DNA of 64,000 bases from Gammaproteobacteria bacterium RIFCSPHIGHO2_12_FULL_36_30 (GCA_001801815.1 MGXU01000003.1:62001-126000), one strand, 5' to 3'; numbered from the stretch's first letter, positions 19,731-28,391 are shown. The notes: a model not told the origin generated them from the letters alone. Made by a program: numbers and translations.

Positions 19731-21109
19731 ACTTTACGCCACGTTGTTTTATTTCCAGCATCTTCAATAACGATATTCATTTCTTGTAATTGTTTTCGAA
19801 TGCGATCTGCTTCTGCAAAATTTTTATTTTTGCGCGCTTCATTTCTTTTCGTAATTAATTCGTCCACTTCATCTGAAAAATTATCATTCACATCGCCCTG
19901 AAAAAATATTTCAGGATCTTTTTGTAAAATTCCAAATACACTTGCGCAATATTTTAATTGAGATGCAATTTTTTTTGCATCCTCTATTTTTCCTGCTTCA
20001 CGTAAAATATTTATTTCGCGCGCCATGTCAAACAAAATAGAAATCGCAACAGGTGAATTAAAATCATCGTCCATACTTGCGAAAAATTTCTCCGTAAAAT
20101 CATTTTGTGATGGAATAAAATTTGTTTCTTCAGAAATTCCACGAATCGCAGTATATAATCGCGTTAATGCTTGCGCTGCTTTTTCCATTGTGTCTTTTGA
20201 ATAATCAACTGGGCTGCGATAATGTGACGCTAACATAAAATAACGAATCACTTCAGCAGAATAATTTTCCATCACGTCACGAATAGTAAAAAAATTATTG
20301 AGAGATTTTGACATTTTATTGCCATCAATATTTAATAATCCCGCATGCATCCAAATATTTGCAAATGGTTTATGATAAGCACATTCTGATTGTGCAATTT
20401 CATTTTCATGATGTGGAAATTTTAAATCCATTCCACCGCCGTGAATATCAAATGGCTGTCCTAATATTTTTGTTGCCATTGCAGAACATTCAATATGCCA
20501 ACCCGGGCGACCATTTCCCCATGGCGATTCCCATTGCGGTTCATTTGGTTTTGCTAATTTCCACAAAACAAAATCAAGCGGATCTTTTTTTCCTTCATTA
20601 ATATCAACGCGCGCACCTGATAATAATTTTTCAATATCGCGTTTCGCTAATTTTCCATATTCTTTATCTTTGCGAATTTCAAAACAAACATCACCATTGC
20701 CGGCAATATAAGCAATTTTTTCATCTATTAATTTTTGAATTAATTGAATAATCGGTTGAATAAATTCTGTTGCGCGTGGTTCGTGATCAGGCGGCAATAA
20801 TCCTAATTCATCTTCATCTTCATGCATTAATTCTATAAAATGTGATGTGAGCGATTCACAAGTTACTTTATTTTCGTTCGCACGTTTAATAATTTTGTCG
20901 TCAATATCCGTAATATTCCGCACAAAAATAACTTTAAAATTGCGCGCGCGGAAATATCGCACGACCATGTCAAATACAATCATGGAACGCGCATGACCGA
21001 TGTGACAATAATCATAAACTGTTTGCCCGCAGACGTAGAGTTTAATTTCATTTGGTGTAATGGGTTTGAGTTCTTGTTTGGTTGCAGTTAAAGAATTATA
21101 TATAAACAT
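19727..21109 (-). CDS. cysS: Cysteinyl-tRNA synthetase
   Basis: CysRS charges tRNA-Cys. Class I motifs are present: HIGHARS (residues 37-43) and KMSKSLNNF (about 266-274). Zinc ligands are in YVCGQTVYDYC, HIECSAM and HHENEIAQSECAYH. Length 460 is typical. The C-terminal helical anticodon-binding part ends DAGNKTTWRKV. It stands alone, with a 250-base gap upstream containing a long palindrome. Confidence 0.97.
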   Translation of the reverse strand: MFIYNSLTATKQELKPITPNEIKLYVCGQTVYDYCHIGHARSMIVFDMVVRYFRARNFKVIFVRNITDIDDKIIKRANENKVTCESLTSHFIELMHEDEDELGLLPPDHEPRATEFIQPIIQLIQKLIDEKIAYIAGNGDVCFEIRKDKEYGKLAKRDIEKLLSGARVDINEGKKDPLDFVLWKLAKPNEPQWESPWGNGRPGWHIECSAMATKILGQPFDIHGGGMDLKFPHHENEIAQSECAYHKPFANIWMHAGLLNIDGNKMSKSLNNFFTIRDVMENYSAEVIRYFMLASHYRSPVDYSKDTMEKAAQALTRLYTAIRGISEETNFIPSQNDFTEKFFASMDDDFNSPVAISILFDMAREINILREAGKIEDAKKIASQLKYCASVFGILQKDPEIFFQGDVNDNFSDEVDELITKRNEARKNKNFAEADRIRKQLQEMNIVIEDAGNKTTWRKV

Positions 21110-21144
21110 TGTGCTTACTCACTGAATTAAACAATAACCCGCTC

Positions 21145-21340
21145 AATAAAAAATCCAGATGGATCTTTCTTCTCGTGTGAATTTTTTTAACGCTCGATGG
21201 TCGATTTTTTTAGGCCGTCTCAACGTGACATCGTGACTCGTATCGACTAAAATTGACTTCGTGTCAATTTTGCCTAAAAAAATAACGACCATCTCGCTAA
21301 AAATTCAAACTCGGCGAAAGACCATCATGGATTTTTTATT
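21145..21340. repeat. 196-bp imperfect palindrome with inner hairpin
   Basis: The left arm (21145-21215) and the reverse complement of the right arm (21272-21340) align with roughly four fifths identity. Identical blocks include AATAAAAAATCCA, CTTTC, GAATTTTT, GATGGTCG and ATTTTTTTAGGC. Between the arms lies a further perfect stem AAAATTGAC-TTCGT-GTCAATTTT (21249-21271). The whole cysS-gltX gap is occupied by this structure. A non-autonomous MITE-type element or a structured RNA are both possible; it is too long and too mismatched for an ordinary terminator. Confidence 0.7.
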
Positions 21341-21361
21341 TCGCTTGCATTGATCCTCGTT

Positions 21362-22756
21362 CTAAAAAATTCCTCTTTCAAATCTCCGCTTCATTGTCTG
21401 AGGAGAAATTAATGAGAATAATACTACTAAATCAGGTCCATGTTCATGTCCAGTTAATGCAATACGCAGCGGCATAAATAATGCTTTGCCTTTCACATTA
21501 CATTTTTCTTTTAAATGATTTGTAATTTTTTCAACATTCGCGCCATATAATTCCAATGCGTGAATTGCTTCTGAAAAATAATTTTTTCCAGCGGCTTGAA
21601 TAATTTTTTCTTGGCTTTCATTCCATTCTGGTAATTCACCAAATAAAGCTTCCGCCCATGATTTAACTTGTTGTGGAAATTGCACGTTCGGTTTAACGGT
21701 TGTAACAAATAATGTTTGTTTATCTTCCGGCACAATCGTTTGAACAGAATGTCCAGTCCAATTCCAAAAATCTGCTTCACTTAATTGTAAAATAGTTTGT
21801 GTTTGCCAAAATAATAATTGTTGTTCATTAAATTTCGCAGGAGATTTTGCGAGTGATTCCATTTTAAATTGTAAACTTAATTCATCAAGCGATAAAAAAG
21901 TATCGTGTCCGTAATAATGTCCGAGTCGCGCTAAATAATTTACAATTGCCATCGGCAAAAAACCTTCTTCGCGTAATGTGCGTAAACTACGGCTGCCATG
22001 ACGTTTTGATAATGGCGCGCCATCTGAACCAACAATTAATGCAATATGACCATATTCTGGAATTGACATTTTTAATGCTTTTAAAATTGCAATTTGCCTT
22101 GGCGTATTTGTCAAATGATCTTCGCCGCGTAACACATGTGTTACACCCATCAATGCATCATCAATTGCATTTCCATACATAAATGGCGCAGTGCCATCTG
22201 TTCTGCGAATAACAAAATCACCCAAATCATTTGAATTAAATTGTTGTGAGCCGCGCACCATATCTGTAAATGAAATAATTTCATTTTCTGGAATTGCAAA
22301 ACGTAATACTGGTTTTAAATCATTCGCTAATTTTTTATTAATTTCTTCTTGCGATAAATGACGACATGCGCCTGAATAACGCGGTGGTTTTCCTGCTTTT
22401 TGTTGCAGTGTACGTTGCAAAGTTAATTGTTCTTCTGTACAAAAGCACGGATATGCCATTTTCATTGCAATTAAACGTTGATAATAATCATCATAAATTG
22501 GCTGACGTTGTGATTGATAATACGGACCAAAATTTCCGCCAACGTCGACACCTTCTTGCCATTGCAAATTAAGCCATCGCATATCTTCAATTAATGCATG
22601 CGTAAACACTTCATCTGAGCGTGTTTTATCGGTATCTTCGATGCGTAATAAAAAACAACCATGCAGATGTTTTGCTAAAAGTGCGCTAAATAAAGCAGTT
22701 CGGACATTGCCCAAATGTAAATAACCTGTTGGGCTTGGGCAAAAACGCGTTTTCAT
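21362..22756 (-). CDS. gltX: Glutamyl-tRNA synthetase
   Basis: GluRS charges tRNA-Glu and, where GlnRS is absent, tRNA-Gln for GatCAB. Motifs are SPTGYLHLGNVRTALFS (HIGH-type) and PLSKRHG (KMSKS-type). An open frame extends upstream to 22825, but MKTRFCPSPTG at 22756 is the family-typical N-terminus, giving 464 residues. Whether it is discriminating cannot be told from what I can see. It is divergent from lpxH. Confidence 0.96.
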   Translation of the reverse strand: MKTRFCPSPTGYLHLGNVRTALFSALLAKHLHGCFLLRIEDTDKTRSDEVFTHALIEDMRWLNLQWQEGVDVGGNFGPYYQSQRQPIYDDYYQRLIAMKMAYPCFCTEEQLTLQRTLQQKAGKPPRYSGACRHLSQEEINKKLANDLKPVLRFAIPENEIISFTDMVRGSQQFNSNDLGDFVIRRTDGTAPFMYGNAIDDALMGVTHVLRGEDHLTNTPRQIAILKALKMSIPEYGHIALIVGSDGAPLSKRHGSRSLRTLREEGFLPMAIVNYLARLGHYYGHDTFLSLDELSLQFKMESLAKSPAKFNEQQLLFWQTQTILQLSEADFWNWTGHSVQTIVPEDKQTLFVTTVKPNVQFPQQVKSWAEALFGELPEWNESQEKIIQAAGKNYFSEAIHALELYGANVEKITNHLKEKCNVKGKALFMPLRIALTGHEHGPDLVVLFSLISPQTMKRRFERGIF

Positions 22757-22846
22757 ATTGTTCCATTTGTGGCAGACTACGTTGAATTGGGAAACCATTA
22801 TGGCAATTTTAATGTCATCTGCCAATGATAAAGTGGGAATCTACGC

Positions 22847-23551
22847 GTGAACAAAACTCTTTTTATTTCCGACCTACATCTCGATCCAAATCAGCCGAAT
22901 ATTACCAATACCTTTTTTTATTTTTTAGATCACATTGCACGCGGTGCTGATGCGCTTTATATTTTGGGTGATTTTTTTGAAAGTTATATTGGCGATGATG
23001 ATAATAATGAATTTGTAAAAACTTTAATGGGCGCATTAAAACGTGCGACAGGATTGGGTTTGCCGATTTTTTTCATGCATGGCAATCGTGATTTTTTAAT
23101 GGGAAAAAAATTTGAAGAAAAAACGGGTGTGACATTAATTCCAGATCCCTGTGTCGTTACAATTTATAATAAAAAATTATTATTAATGCACGGCGACAAT
23201 TTATGCACGGATGATAAAAGTCATCAACGTTTTCGAAAAATAATTCGCAATAAAATAATTCAAACAATATTTTTATCACTGCCACTTTCTTTTCGTCAAA
23301 GATTAGCAACACAATTGCGCAAGGAAAGCAAAGCGTATAATCAAGAAAAAACAGCTGAAATTATGGATGTAAATGAAAATGCTGTGACGAATGCGCTACA
23401 AAAAAATAATGTTACAACGTTAATTCATGGTCACACACATCGGCCGATGATGACTGAAAAAAGAATTGTGCTGGGCGCGTGGCATGAACAAGGTAATTAT
23501 GTACAGATAAATGAAAATGGTGATTTGCAATTTATTGAAATTCCGCTGTAA
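22847..23551 (+). CDS. lpxH: UDP-2,3-diacylglucosamine diphosphatase LpxH
   Basis: LpxH cleaves UDP-2,3-diacylglucosamine to lipid X in lipid A synthesis. The metallophosphoesterase signature is complete: SDLHLD (residues 8-13), LGDFFE, HGNRDFL, MHGD, and HGHTHRP near residue 194. Length 234 is typical. The start is a GTG at 22847. This shows that the organism makes lipid A. Confidence 0.96.
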   Translation: MNKTLFISDLHLDPNQPNITNTFFYFLDHIARGADALYILGDFFESYIGDDDNNEFVKTLMGALKRATGLGLPIFFMHGNRDFLMGKKFEEKTGVTLIPDPCVVTIYNKKLLLMHGDNLCTDDKSHQRFRKIIRNKIIQTIFLSLPLSFRQRLATQLRKESKAYNQEKTAEIMDVNENAVTNALQKNNVTTLIHGHTHRPMMTEKRIVLGAWHEQGNYVQINENGDLQFIEIPL

Positions 23552-23605
23552 TGACTCATTTAATACTGCTATAAAAGCTTAAATGTAATTTTTGGACAAA
23601 TTTTA

Positions 23606-23689
23606 TTTTCATCTAGATGAAAATTAATCTTCCCTTAAGTTGTATTTAAATTCATCACTGTTAAGATCATTCATCACATAATCTGTGAT
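23606..23689 (+). promoter_or_regulatory. Two palindromes upstream of the C9-tract gene
   Basis: TTTTCATCTAGATGAAAA (23606-23623) is a perfect 18-bp palindrome. ATCACA-TAATC-TGTGAT (23673-23689) is a perfect inverted repeat 39 bases before the ATG at 23728. The second has CRP-like half-sites in the wrong orientation. Both are candidate operators for the downstream gene. Confidence 0.4.
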
Positions 23690-23727
23690 TAACCATCATA
23701 CAACGAACATACAGCGAGGAAAATAAA

Positions 23728-23838
23728 ATGAAAAAACAAAAAAATCGAATCGCATTGGAAGATTTGGAAATGGGTTTGCTAAATGAAAAAAGAGACGGAC
23801 TCGAAACTAACACCCCCCCCCTCAACCAACAAAACTAA
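23728..23838 (+). CDS. Leader ORF fused to the next gene if one C is lost
   Basis: An ATG at 23728 with a good ribosome site (AGCGAGGA, seven bases upstream) opens a 36-codon frame MKKQKNRIALEDLEMGLLNEK.. that ends at TAA 23836-23838. It runs through nine consecutive Cs at 23813-23821. With eight Cs it would continue in frame into the membrane protein annotated from 23783. It is therefore probably the true 5' end of that gene, in an out-of-frame state. Confidence 0.55.
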   Translation: MKKQKNRIALEDLEMGLLNEKRDGLETNTPPLNQQN

Positions 23839-24271
23839 AATAATTATTGGCGGCACACTTCTTTTAGTTTCAGCAACCATTGCTGTGTATATTTTAATGA
23901 AACTCAAAGATGAAAAATTCTCTGCTTGTAAAAGTGGCGAATCAGGCGTCGTATCTGCGAACTATAACAACGAACAATTCAACGTGACATGTCAAGATTT
24001 ATTCTGCAATGAAACAATGCGCAATATTTTTCTGAATTTCACAAACAGAGTCTATGAAATTTTGTGTGCAATAAATAATACTACTCGTGGAATAAAGACC
24101 TGCATTCAGCTTGGAAATGACACAATATACAACACGACAATGTGGGCGTGCAAAGCTGCTTTGGGTGTTGATCCTAACGCTAGCGGCGTTTATTCTTCAG
24201 TTGGCGGATGTAATCCAGCTAAAGAATGCGGATACCTTGATCTTTATAAAATTAATGGAACAAAAAATTAA
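23783..24271 (+). CDS. Cys-rich single-pass membrane protein, frame broken at a C9 tract
   Basis: The family is not recognised. As read from the weakly initiated ATG at 23783 the protein has 162 residues: a short polar N-terminus, one membrane helix (about 20-40, IIIGGTLLLVSATIAVYILM), and an outward domain with eight cysteines. Ten of its 17 asparagines are in N-x-S/T triplets (for example NVT, NFT, NDT, NTT, NAS, NGT), far more than expected. The better ribosome site belongs to the ATG at 23728, whose frame joins this one if the C9 run loses one base or the ribosome shifts +1. It could be a phase-variable surface or host-inserted protein, a recent frameshift, or an assembly error. Confidence 0.6.
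   Translation: MKKETDSKLTPPPSTNKTKIIIGGTLLLVSATIAVYILMKLKDEKFSACKSGESGVVSANYNNEQFNVTCQDLFCNETMRNIFLNFTNRVYEILCAINNTTRGIKTCIQLGNDTIYNTTMWACKAALGVDPNASGVYSSVGGCNPAKECGYLDLYKINGTKN
23813..23821 (+). repeat. C9 homopolymer (possible slippage switch)
   Basis: Nine consecutive Cs stand out in this AT-rich genome. They sit inside the coding region between codons 28 and 31 of the leader frame. Eight Cs fuse the leader ORF with the downstream frame; nine do not. Confidence 0.9.
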
Positions 24272-24283
24272 TACAGAAACATT

Positions 24284-24320
24284 GACGCGATTTGCAACAA
24301 ATCGCGTCTTTTCTTTTTTA
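24284..24320 (+). terminator. Rho-independent terminator
   Basis: GACGCGATTT and AAATCGCGTC form a perfect 10-bp stem with a five-base loop (24284-24308), followed by TTTTCTTTTTT. It terminates the membrane-protein gene and abuts the convergent pdxJ stop. Confidence 0.9.
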
Positions 24321-25073
24321 TTACGCAACCACTTCTTGTTTTCTCGCCGCAACCATCAGCGCTTTCATTTCCGCAACAGCACGTTGCATGCCAATAAATA
24401 AAGCACGTGCAACAATACTGTGTCCGATATTTAATTCGTTGATGCAAGGAATTGCAGCAATTGCTTGCACATTTTCAATATGCAAACCATGTCCTGCATT
24501 CACAATTAATCCCAGTGAATGTGCATAATTTGCTGCATCAATAACACGTTTTAATTCTGCTCTCATTACTTCTGTATTTTTTGCATTGGTTGCATTCGCA
24601 TATGTGCCGGTATGTAATTCAATTACAGATGCGCCACATTTTTTTGCTGCGTCAATTTGTGATTTTTCTGGATCAATAAATAATGAAACGATGACATGCG
24701 CATCTGCTAGTCGCGCGCACACATCTTGAATTAATTTTATTTGCGAGGCAACTTCTAATCCACCTTCAGTTGTTAGTTCATGCCTTTTTTCAGGCACTAA
24801 ACATGCATAAGCGGGTTGAACTGATTCAGCAATCGCAACCATTTCTTCAGTTGCTGCCATTTCTAAATTCATCGGGACATTTAATGTTTCTTTGAAAGTA
24901 AAAACATCGGCGTCTTGAATATGTCTGCGATCTTCGCGTAAATGCAGCGTAATTCCATCTGCACCGCCTTTTATCGCTTTAAATGCTGCTTGAACTGGAT
25001 CGGGATAAAAAACACCGCGCGCCTGCCTTAGCGTCGCAACATGATCAATATTCACGCCTAATCGTATTGTCAT
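24321..25073 (-). CDS. pdxJ: Pyridoxine 5'-phosphate synthase
   Basis: PdxJ condenses 1-deoxyxylulose-5-phosphate with 3-amino-2-oxopropyl phosphate to make pyridoxine phosphate (vitamin B6). Signatures are [49 protein letters not shown] and VNAGHGL...NV. Length 250 is slightly above the usual 240. GGAGG precedes the start. Its usual partner recO is 1.7 kb upstream on the same strand, separated by an orphan gene. Confidence 0.97.
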   Translation of the reverse strand: MTIRLGVNIDHVATLRQARGVFYPDPVQAAFKAIKGGADGITLHLREDRRHIQDADVFTFKETLNVPMNLEMAATEEMVAIAESVQPAYACLVPEKRHELTTEGGLEVASQIKLIQDVCARLADAHVIVSLFIDPEKSQIDAAKKCGASVIELHTGTYANATNAKNTEVMRAELKRVIDAANYAHSLGLIVNAGHGLHIENVQAIAAIPCINELNIGHSIVARALFIGMQRAVAEMKALMVAARKQEVVA

Positions 25074-25146
25074 TACTCAATCCTCCGTTTATGACGCTTG
25101 AATTGTAAATAGACAAGATTGAAAGTGCAAGGTGAAAGAGTTGCAA

Positions 25147-26715
25147 TCACATCACAGAAAGTGTTGGCGGTTGCGGTGAAAAAGGTTCATGGGCTCTATC
25201 AGTAGATCGAGAATCGGGACAGAAAAAAGCGCAACAACAACACTGCTTTTCTTTCACTTCATCTGTAGAGTTTGTAACGACGACGGCTGGTTCTCTATTT
25301 CCGTGAATATTTACTTCTTTTGCGCGTGCATCTTCTTCAGCTTGAGCGCGCGCTTTCATGATCTCAATTATTTTTTTGGTTCGTGCTTCTTCTTCTGGTC
25401 GCTGACTTTCAATTTTATCTAAAATAGGCTGAAAATTACCTGAATAACCAATCCGAAAAGTACCAAGCTCATTTTCATTAATTGTTCTATCACGCCGCAC
25501 TGCTCTTTTTCCAAAATCAGTTTCAAGATTAACATATCTTGAATCAGGATTGCTTTGTAAATCGCAAACACAAATACTTTCACCCACATGTCCAAAATAA
25601 AAATGATAAAGATAATTTTTTTCAGACAGAAAAAGAACTGTGCGCGCACCAGGAATATTAATTTTTTTGTAATTGTTATCGAGCTCATCTTGTGTGGTGA
25701 CTACTGTTGCAACTCGTGTATATATCATATTTCGAATCGCAGCATTACCAGCAGAATCTAATATGACTTTCTCTTGGTGTTTTTCCAGTGTGCTTGAAGC
25801 CACATTTGACAATCCATGTATCTGATGTAATGTATTTGCGGTAATATGCTTCGCAAATTCAGATTGAATATCAGCTAATACTTTTACAATTTCTTCGCGT
25901 GTTTTGTCAGAATATTCAACTTTAAAATGTTGTGCTAACTTTTCCAAAATTAAAAAATCAACTGGCGCATGTGAGAAAAAACAAATACCATCATCAACGA
26001 GATCATATGAAACAGATTTTAAATAAGGCTTGTAAACTGTTTTAATTAATTCTGCCATCCAATCATCTGTTATTATGCTATGCTGTAATAATAGACGTAA
26101 AGAAATCAGTGAGCGATTAAAATGAGGATCCAGAGGAAAATTAAGTTGGCCGGAAAAATTATCTTCAAGCCACCTCATCATCAGCGAATCATGATTAGAA
26201 TAAATAATTTCATAAGCTGCTTTTTCTGCATTTAATTGTTCAAATATAAAAAATGTAAATAGATCTTGTTTTCCGCGATCAGCAAATAAATCTCCTATTT
26301 GGCGCGTGAGTACATGATGCTGAACGGAGAGGCATTCGACGATCTCATGAAAAATATGAATATCATCGCTGAGGATTTTTTTCGTGTCTTCTTTTTCTGC
26401 TGCTGTCGCTTTTGGATCTTCTAATATTTTGATTAAATCAAGATGACGATCATAAATTTCTTTTAAATTTTTATATTGATCTTTCGTAATATCCAATACA
26501 CCAACTGCAACTAATTCATGAATTAATCGTAAAGGATTGCCGTGTTTATCACCAAAAGTAACACGTTGTTGAATCCAAGATTTTTTTTCTTCGTCAGTTA
26601 ATTTTTCAAATGCATCGCGTAATAATTTAAATTCCGGCAATATCTGTGGATATTGATTTAAATCTGCTGCGATAGTAAGTAGACCACTATTGTGTACATT
26701 CGTTTCAATTCGCAT
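25147..26715 (-). CDS. Effector-like orphan protein with C-terminal cysteine cluster
   Basis: This 522-residue protein has no signal peptide or membrane helix. The central region (about 210-300) reads like a metallophosphatase-related block in some Legionella effectors (WipA/WipB-type), centred on DDGICFFSHAPVDFLILEKLA followed by a helical segment; this is from memory and moderate. The N-terminal half is helical and acidic. The tail has a charged coiled region (EEEARTKKIIEIMKARAQAEEDARAKE), then KQCCCCAFFCPDS, then a Ser/Pro-rich end. A cysteine run of this kind is what host palmitoyltransferases use in eukaryotic proteins and some bacterial effectors. It interrupts the recO-pdxJ pair. A secreted effector is my best inference, not proven. 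Confidence 0.7.
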   Translation of the reverse strand: MRIETNVHNSGLLTIAADLNQYPQILPEFKLLRDAFEKLTDEEKKSWIQQRVTFGDKHGNPLRLIHELVAVGVLDITKDQYKNLKEIYDRHLDLIKILEDPKATAAEKEDTKKILSDDIHIFHEIVECLSVQHHVLTRQIGDLFADRGKQDLFTFFIFEQLNAEKAAYEIIYSNHDSLMMRWLEDNFSGQLNFPLDPHFNRSLISLRLLLQHSIITDDWMAELIKTVYKPYLKSVSYDLVDDGICFFSHAPVDFLILEKLAQHFKVEYSDKTREEIVKVLADIQSEFAKHITANTLHQIHGLSNVASSTLEKHQEKVILDSAGNAAIRNMIYTRVATVVTTQDELDNNYKKINIPGARTVLFLSEKNYLYHFYFGHVGESICVCDLQSNPDSRYVNLETDFGKRAVRRDRTINENELGTFRIGYSGNFQPILDKIESQRPEEEARTKKIIEIMKARAQAEEDARAKEVNIHGNREPAVVVTNSTDEVKEKQCCCCAFFCPDSRSTDRAHEPFSPQPPTLSVM

Positions 26716-26774
26716 TTCAATTATCTCAAGTAATGTATTTTACTCGATTGTAATACAGCAAGATTAAATAAGTA

Positions 26775-27473
26775 TTAAAACAATTCGCGACTTTTCAATG
26801 TGTTATTGCCCAACAAATGAGATATGGCTAATCTCATCAAACGTTTTGCGGAATTGGCAACTGATTCTGTATCAAATTTTTCGGTAAAAATAGCGATTAA
26901 ATCTGCGCCTGAAAAATAATGATGAGTACGCGATTCAACATCACTCAAAAAAAATCCTTGATTGGGAATGAATTCATAATGACAATCAGATTGAATTTTT
27001 TCACGTGTTTTTGCATCATGCGTTAACGGCAAACCATAACCTAATTCTTCTAATAATTTTTTTTCAAATAAACGTAAAATTGCTGGTAAATTATTCGCGT
27101 TATTTTCTAATTGACATAAACTATTTTGATACAAACTAAATAATTGTGGATGTGGGTCTTCTTTTTGTAATAAACGTATGAGTAATTCATTCAAATAAAA
27201 CCCACAAAATAAAGCGTTTTGATTAAGTTGTAATGGCATACCGTTTAATTCTGTGTTGCCTAATGTTTTTAATTCATGTAGACCAGACCAAGATGCTAAC
27301 ATTGGCATAAATAATTGTAATTGCCCTTTGTAACGCGATTGCGGTCCACGTGCGCTGCGCGCAACAACAGAAATACGACCATGTGTTTGACTGAATAATT
27401 CGACAATTAAACTAGTATTGCGAAAAGGACGCGTATGCAAAATATAAACCGGGGTTAAATCGACGCGGTGCAA
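26775..27473 (-). CDS. recO: DNA repair protein RecO
   Basis: RecO helps load RecA onto SSB-coated DNA in the RecFOR pathway. The OB-fold N-terminus (VYILHTRPFRNTSLIVELFSQTHGRISVVARSARG) and the following helical block are typical; length 232. The start appears to be a rare TTG at 27473, supported by AGAAAGGA seven bases upstream and no nearby ATG. The C-terminal domain lacks a complete CxxC zinc site, as in many proteobacterial RecO proteins. It belongs to the era-recO-pdxJ neighbourhood. Confidence 0.92.
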   Translation of the reverse strand: MHRVDLTPVYILHTRPFRNTSLIVELFSQTHGRISVVARSARGPQSRYKGQLQLFMPMLASWSGLHELKTLGNTELNGMPLQLNQNALFCGFYLNELLIRLLQKEDPHPQLFSLYQNSLCQLENNANNLPAILRLFEKKLLEELGYGLPLTHDAKTREKIQSDCHYEFIPNQGFFLSDVESRTHHYFSGADLIAIFTEKFDTESVANSAKRLMRLAISHLLGNNTLKSRELF

Positions 27474-27558
27474 AATAATATCCTTTCTGATTAATTTCGC
27501 GCATTTTTAAAACAATTTTTAAAAAATTAAGTATAACAAAATAAAATCAGCGCGCGCT

Positions 27559-27622
27559 AATTTAAATTTTACTTGCGAGATGCGGATATGTACTGTAATC
27601 TCACAACGTTAAAATTTAAATT
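27559..27622. repeat. Inverted repeat upstream of the barrel protein
   Basis: AATTTAAATTTTAC (27559-27572) and GTTAAAATTTAAATT (27608-27622) are inverted copies with one inserted base, enclosing GCGAGAT...ATCTCA-type complementarity. The structure ends about 30 bases before the ATG at 27653 and may be a leader structure or operator. Confidence 0.4.
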
Positions 27623-27652
27623 TTGATCATAATTTAAAGGGGAGATCATTAA

Positions 27653-28213
27653 ATGTTACGGAAAAAAATAGTAGCACTTGCTTCAGCAAGTGTATTGGTG
27701 TTGTCAGTAGCTGCGATTGCGGGTGGTCCATCAATGGAACCAATGCCAGCACAAAGCGAATCTGGTTTTACGTTAGGTATGAATTATGCAAATCAGCTTG
27801 GTAATGACTTTGTATTGATGGCTGGTTATATTAACGACAATTTTTTAGCGGATTTTGGTGCTAACTACAATCAGTATAGTCTCGGCTCTGTTAATCCACA
27901 TACATGGGAATTGCGCGGTGATCTAGGTTTGCGTAACCAATTAGTGGATACATTGTATTTAACTTATGGTGCGATGGGTTCTTACGGTGTTTTAAGCAAA
28001 ACTACTCCAAGCTTGTCAAATCCCTACACTGTAGGTGCTTTTGTTGGATTGGATTATCAACCAATGAATCATCTTTTATTGTCGCTTAAGGTATCGCCTT
28101 ATACATATCTCAGCAAGCCTTACCTTAATGCTGCTGGAACACAGGGCCTCACTAGAACAGGAAGCAATGTATTCAGCGACGGTTCTATCGGCGCTTCATA
28201 TATTTTCTCTTAA
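27653..28213 (+). CDS. Small outer-membrane beta-barrel protein
   Basis: The 186-residue protein has a signal peptide (MLRKKIVALASASVLVLSVAAIAG) and then alternating hydrophobic/polar strands with many Gly, Tyr and Asn (FTLGMNYANQLGNDFVLMAGYI, WELRGDLGLRNQL, TLYLTYGAMGSYG, TVGAFVGLDYQ), ending GSIGASYIFS. That is a pattern for an eight-stranded OmpA/OmpW-size barrel. A strong ribosome site AAAGGGGAG precedes the ATG and a terminator follows. Exact role unknown; it is inserted between era and recO on the opposite strand. Confidence 0.75.
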   Translation: MLRKKIVALASASVLVLSVAAIAGGPSMEPMPAQSESGFTLGMNYANQLGNDFVLMAGYINDNFLADFGANYNQYSLGSVNPHTWELRGDLGLRNQLVDTLYLTYGAMGSYGVLSKTTPSLSNPYTVGAFVGLDYQPMNHLLLSLKVSPYTYLSKPYLNAAGTQGLTRTGSNVFSDGSIGASYIFS

Positions 28214-28244
28214 AAAATATACACCGATTGAATTTTTACCCTCT

Positions 28245-28280
28245 AAAGCCGCAGCGACGAAAGTCAAAGCGGCTTTTTTT
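28245..28280 (+). terminator. Rho-independent terminator
   Basis: AAAGCCGC (28245-28252) pairs with GCGGCTTT (28269-28276), followed by a T run. It ends the beta-barrel gene. Confidence 0.88.
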
Positions 28281-28308
28281 ATGCAAGGCACATTTTAATA
28301 GATTATCT

Positions 28309-28385
28309 GGAAAATTTGGACGCCATTTTCTCACTATTTATGAGAAATTGTACGCCATTTTCTTCTTTTGATGGGGAAATTGTCG
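28309..28385. repeat. Three imperfect direct repeats of about 20 bp
   Basis: GGAAAATTTGGACGCCATTTTC (from 28309), GAGAAATTGTACGCCATTTTC (from 28342) and a shorter GGGGAAATTGTCG (from 28373) repeat with a period of about 32 bases just downstream of era. Such multiple terminal repeats recall the ends of IS21-family elements, but no transposase is present. Confidence 0.4.
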
Positions 28386-28391
28386 TATCAA

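Noticed and set aside
21145-21340. Bidirectional terminator for cysS and gltX
   Set aside because: Both genes are transcribed in the same direction, and the arms are far too long for a terminator.
23673-23689. CRP-like site
   Set aside because: Half-sites are ATCACA..TGTGAT, which is the reverse orientation of the CRP consensus, with a five-base spacer. It is kept only as an inverted repeat.
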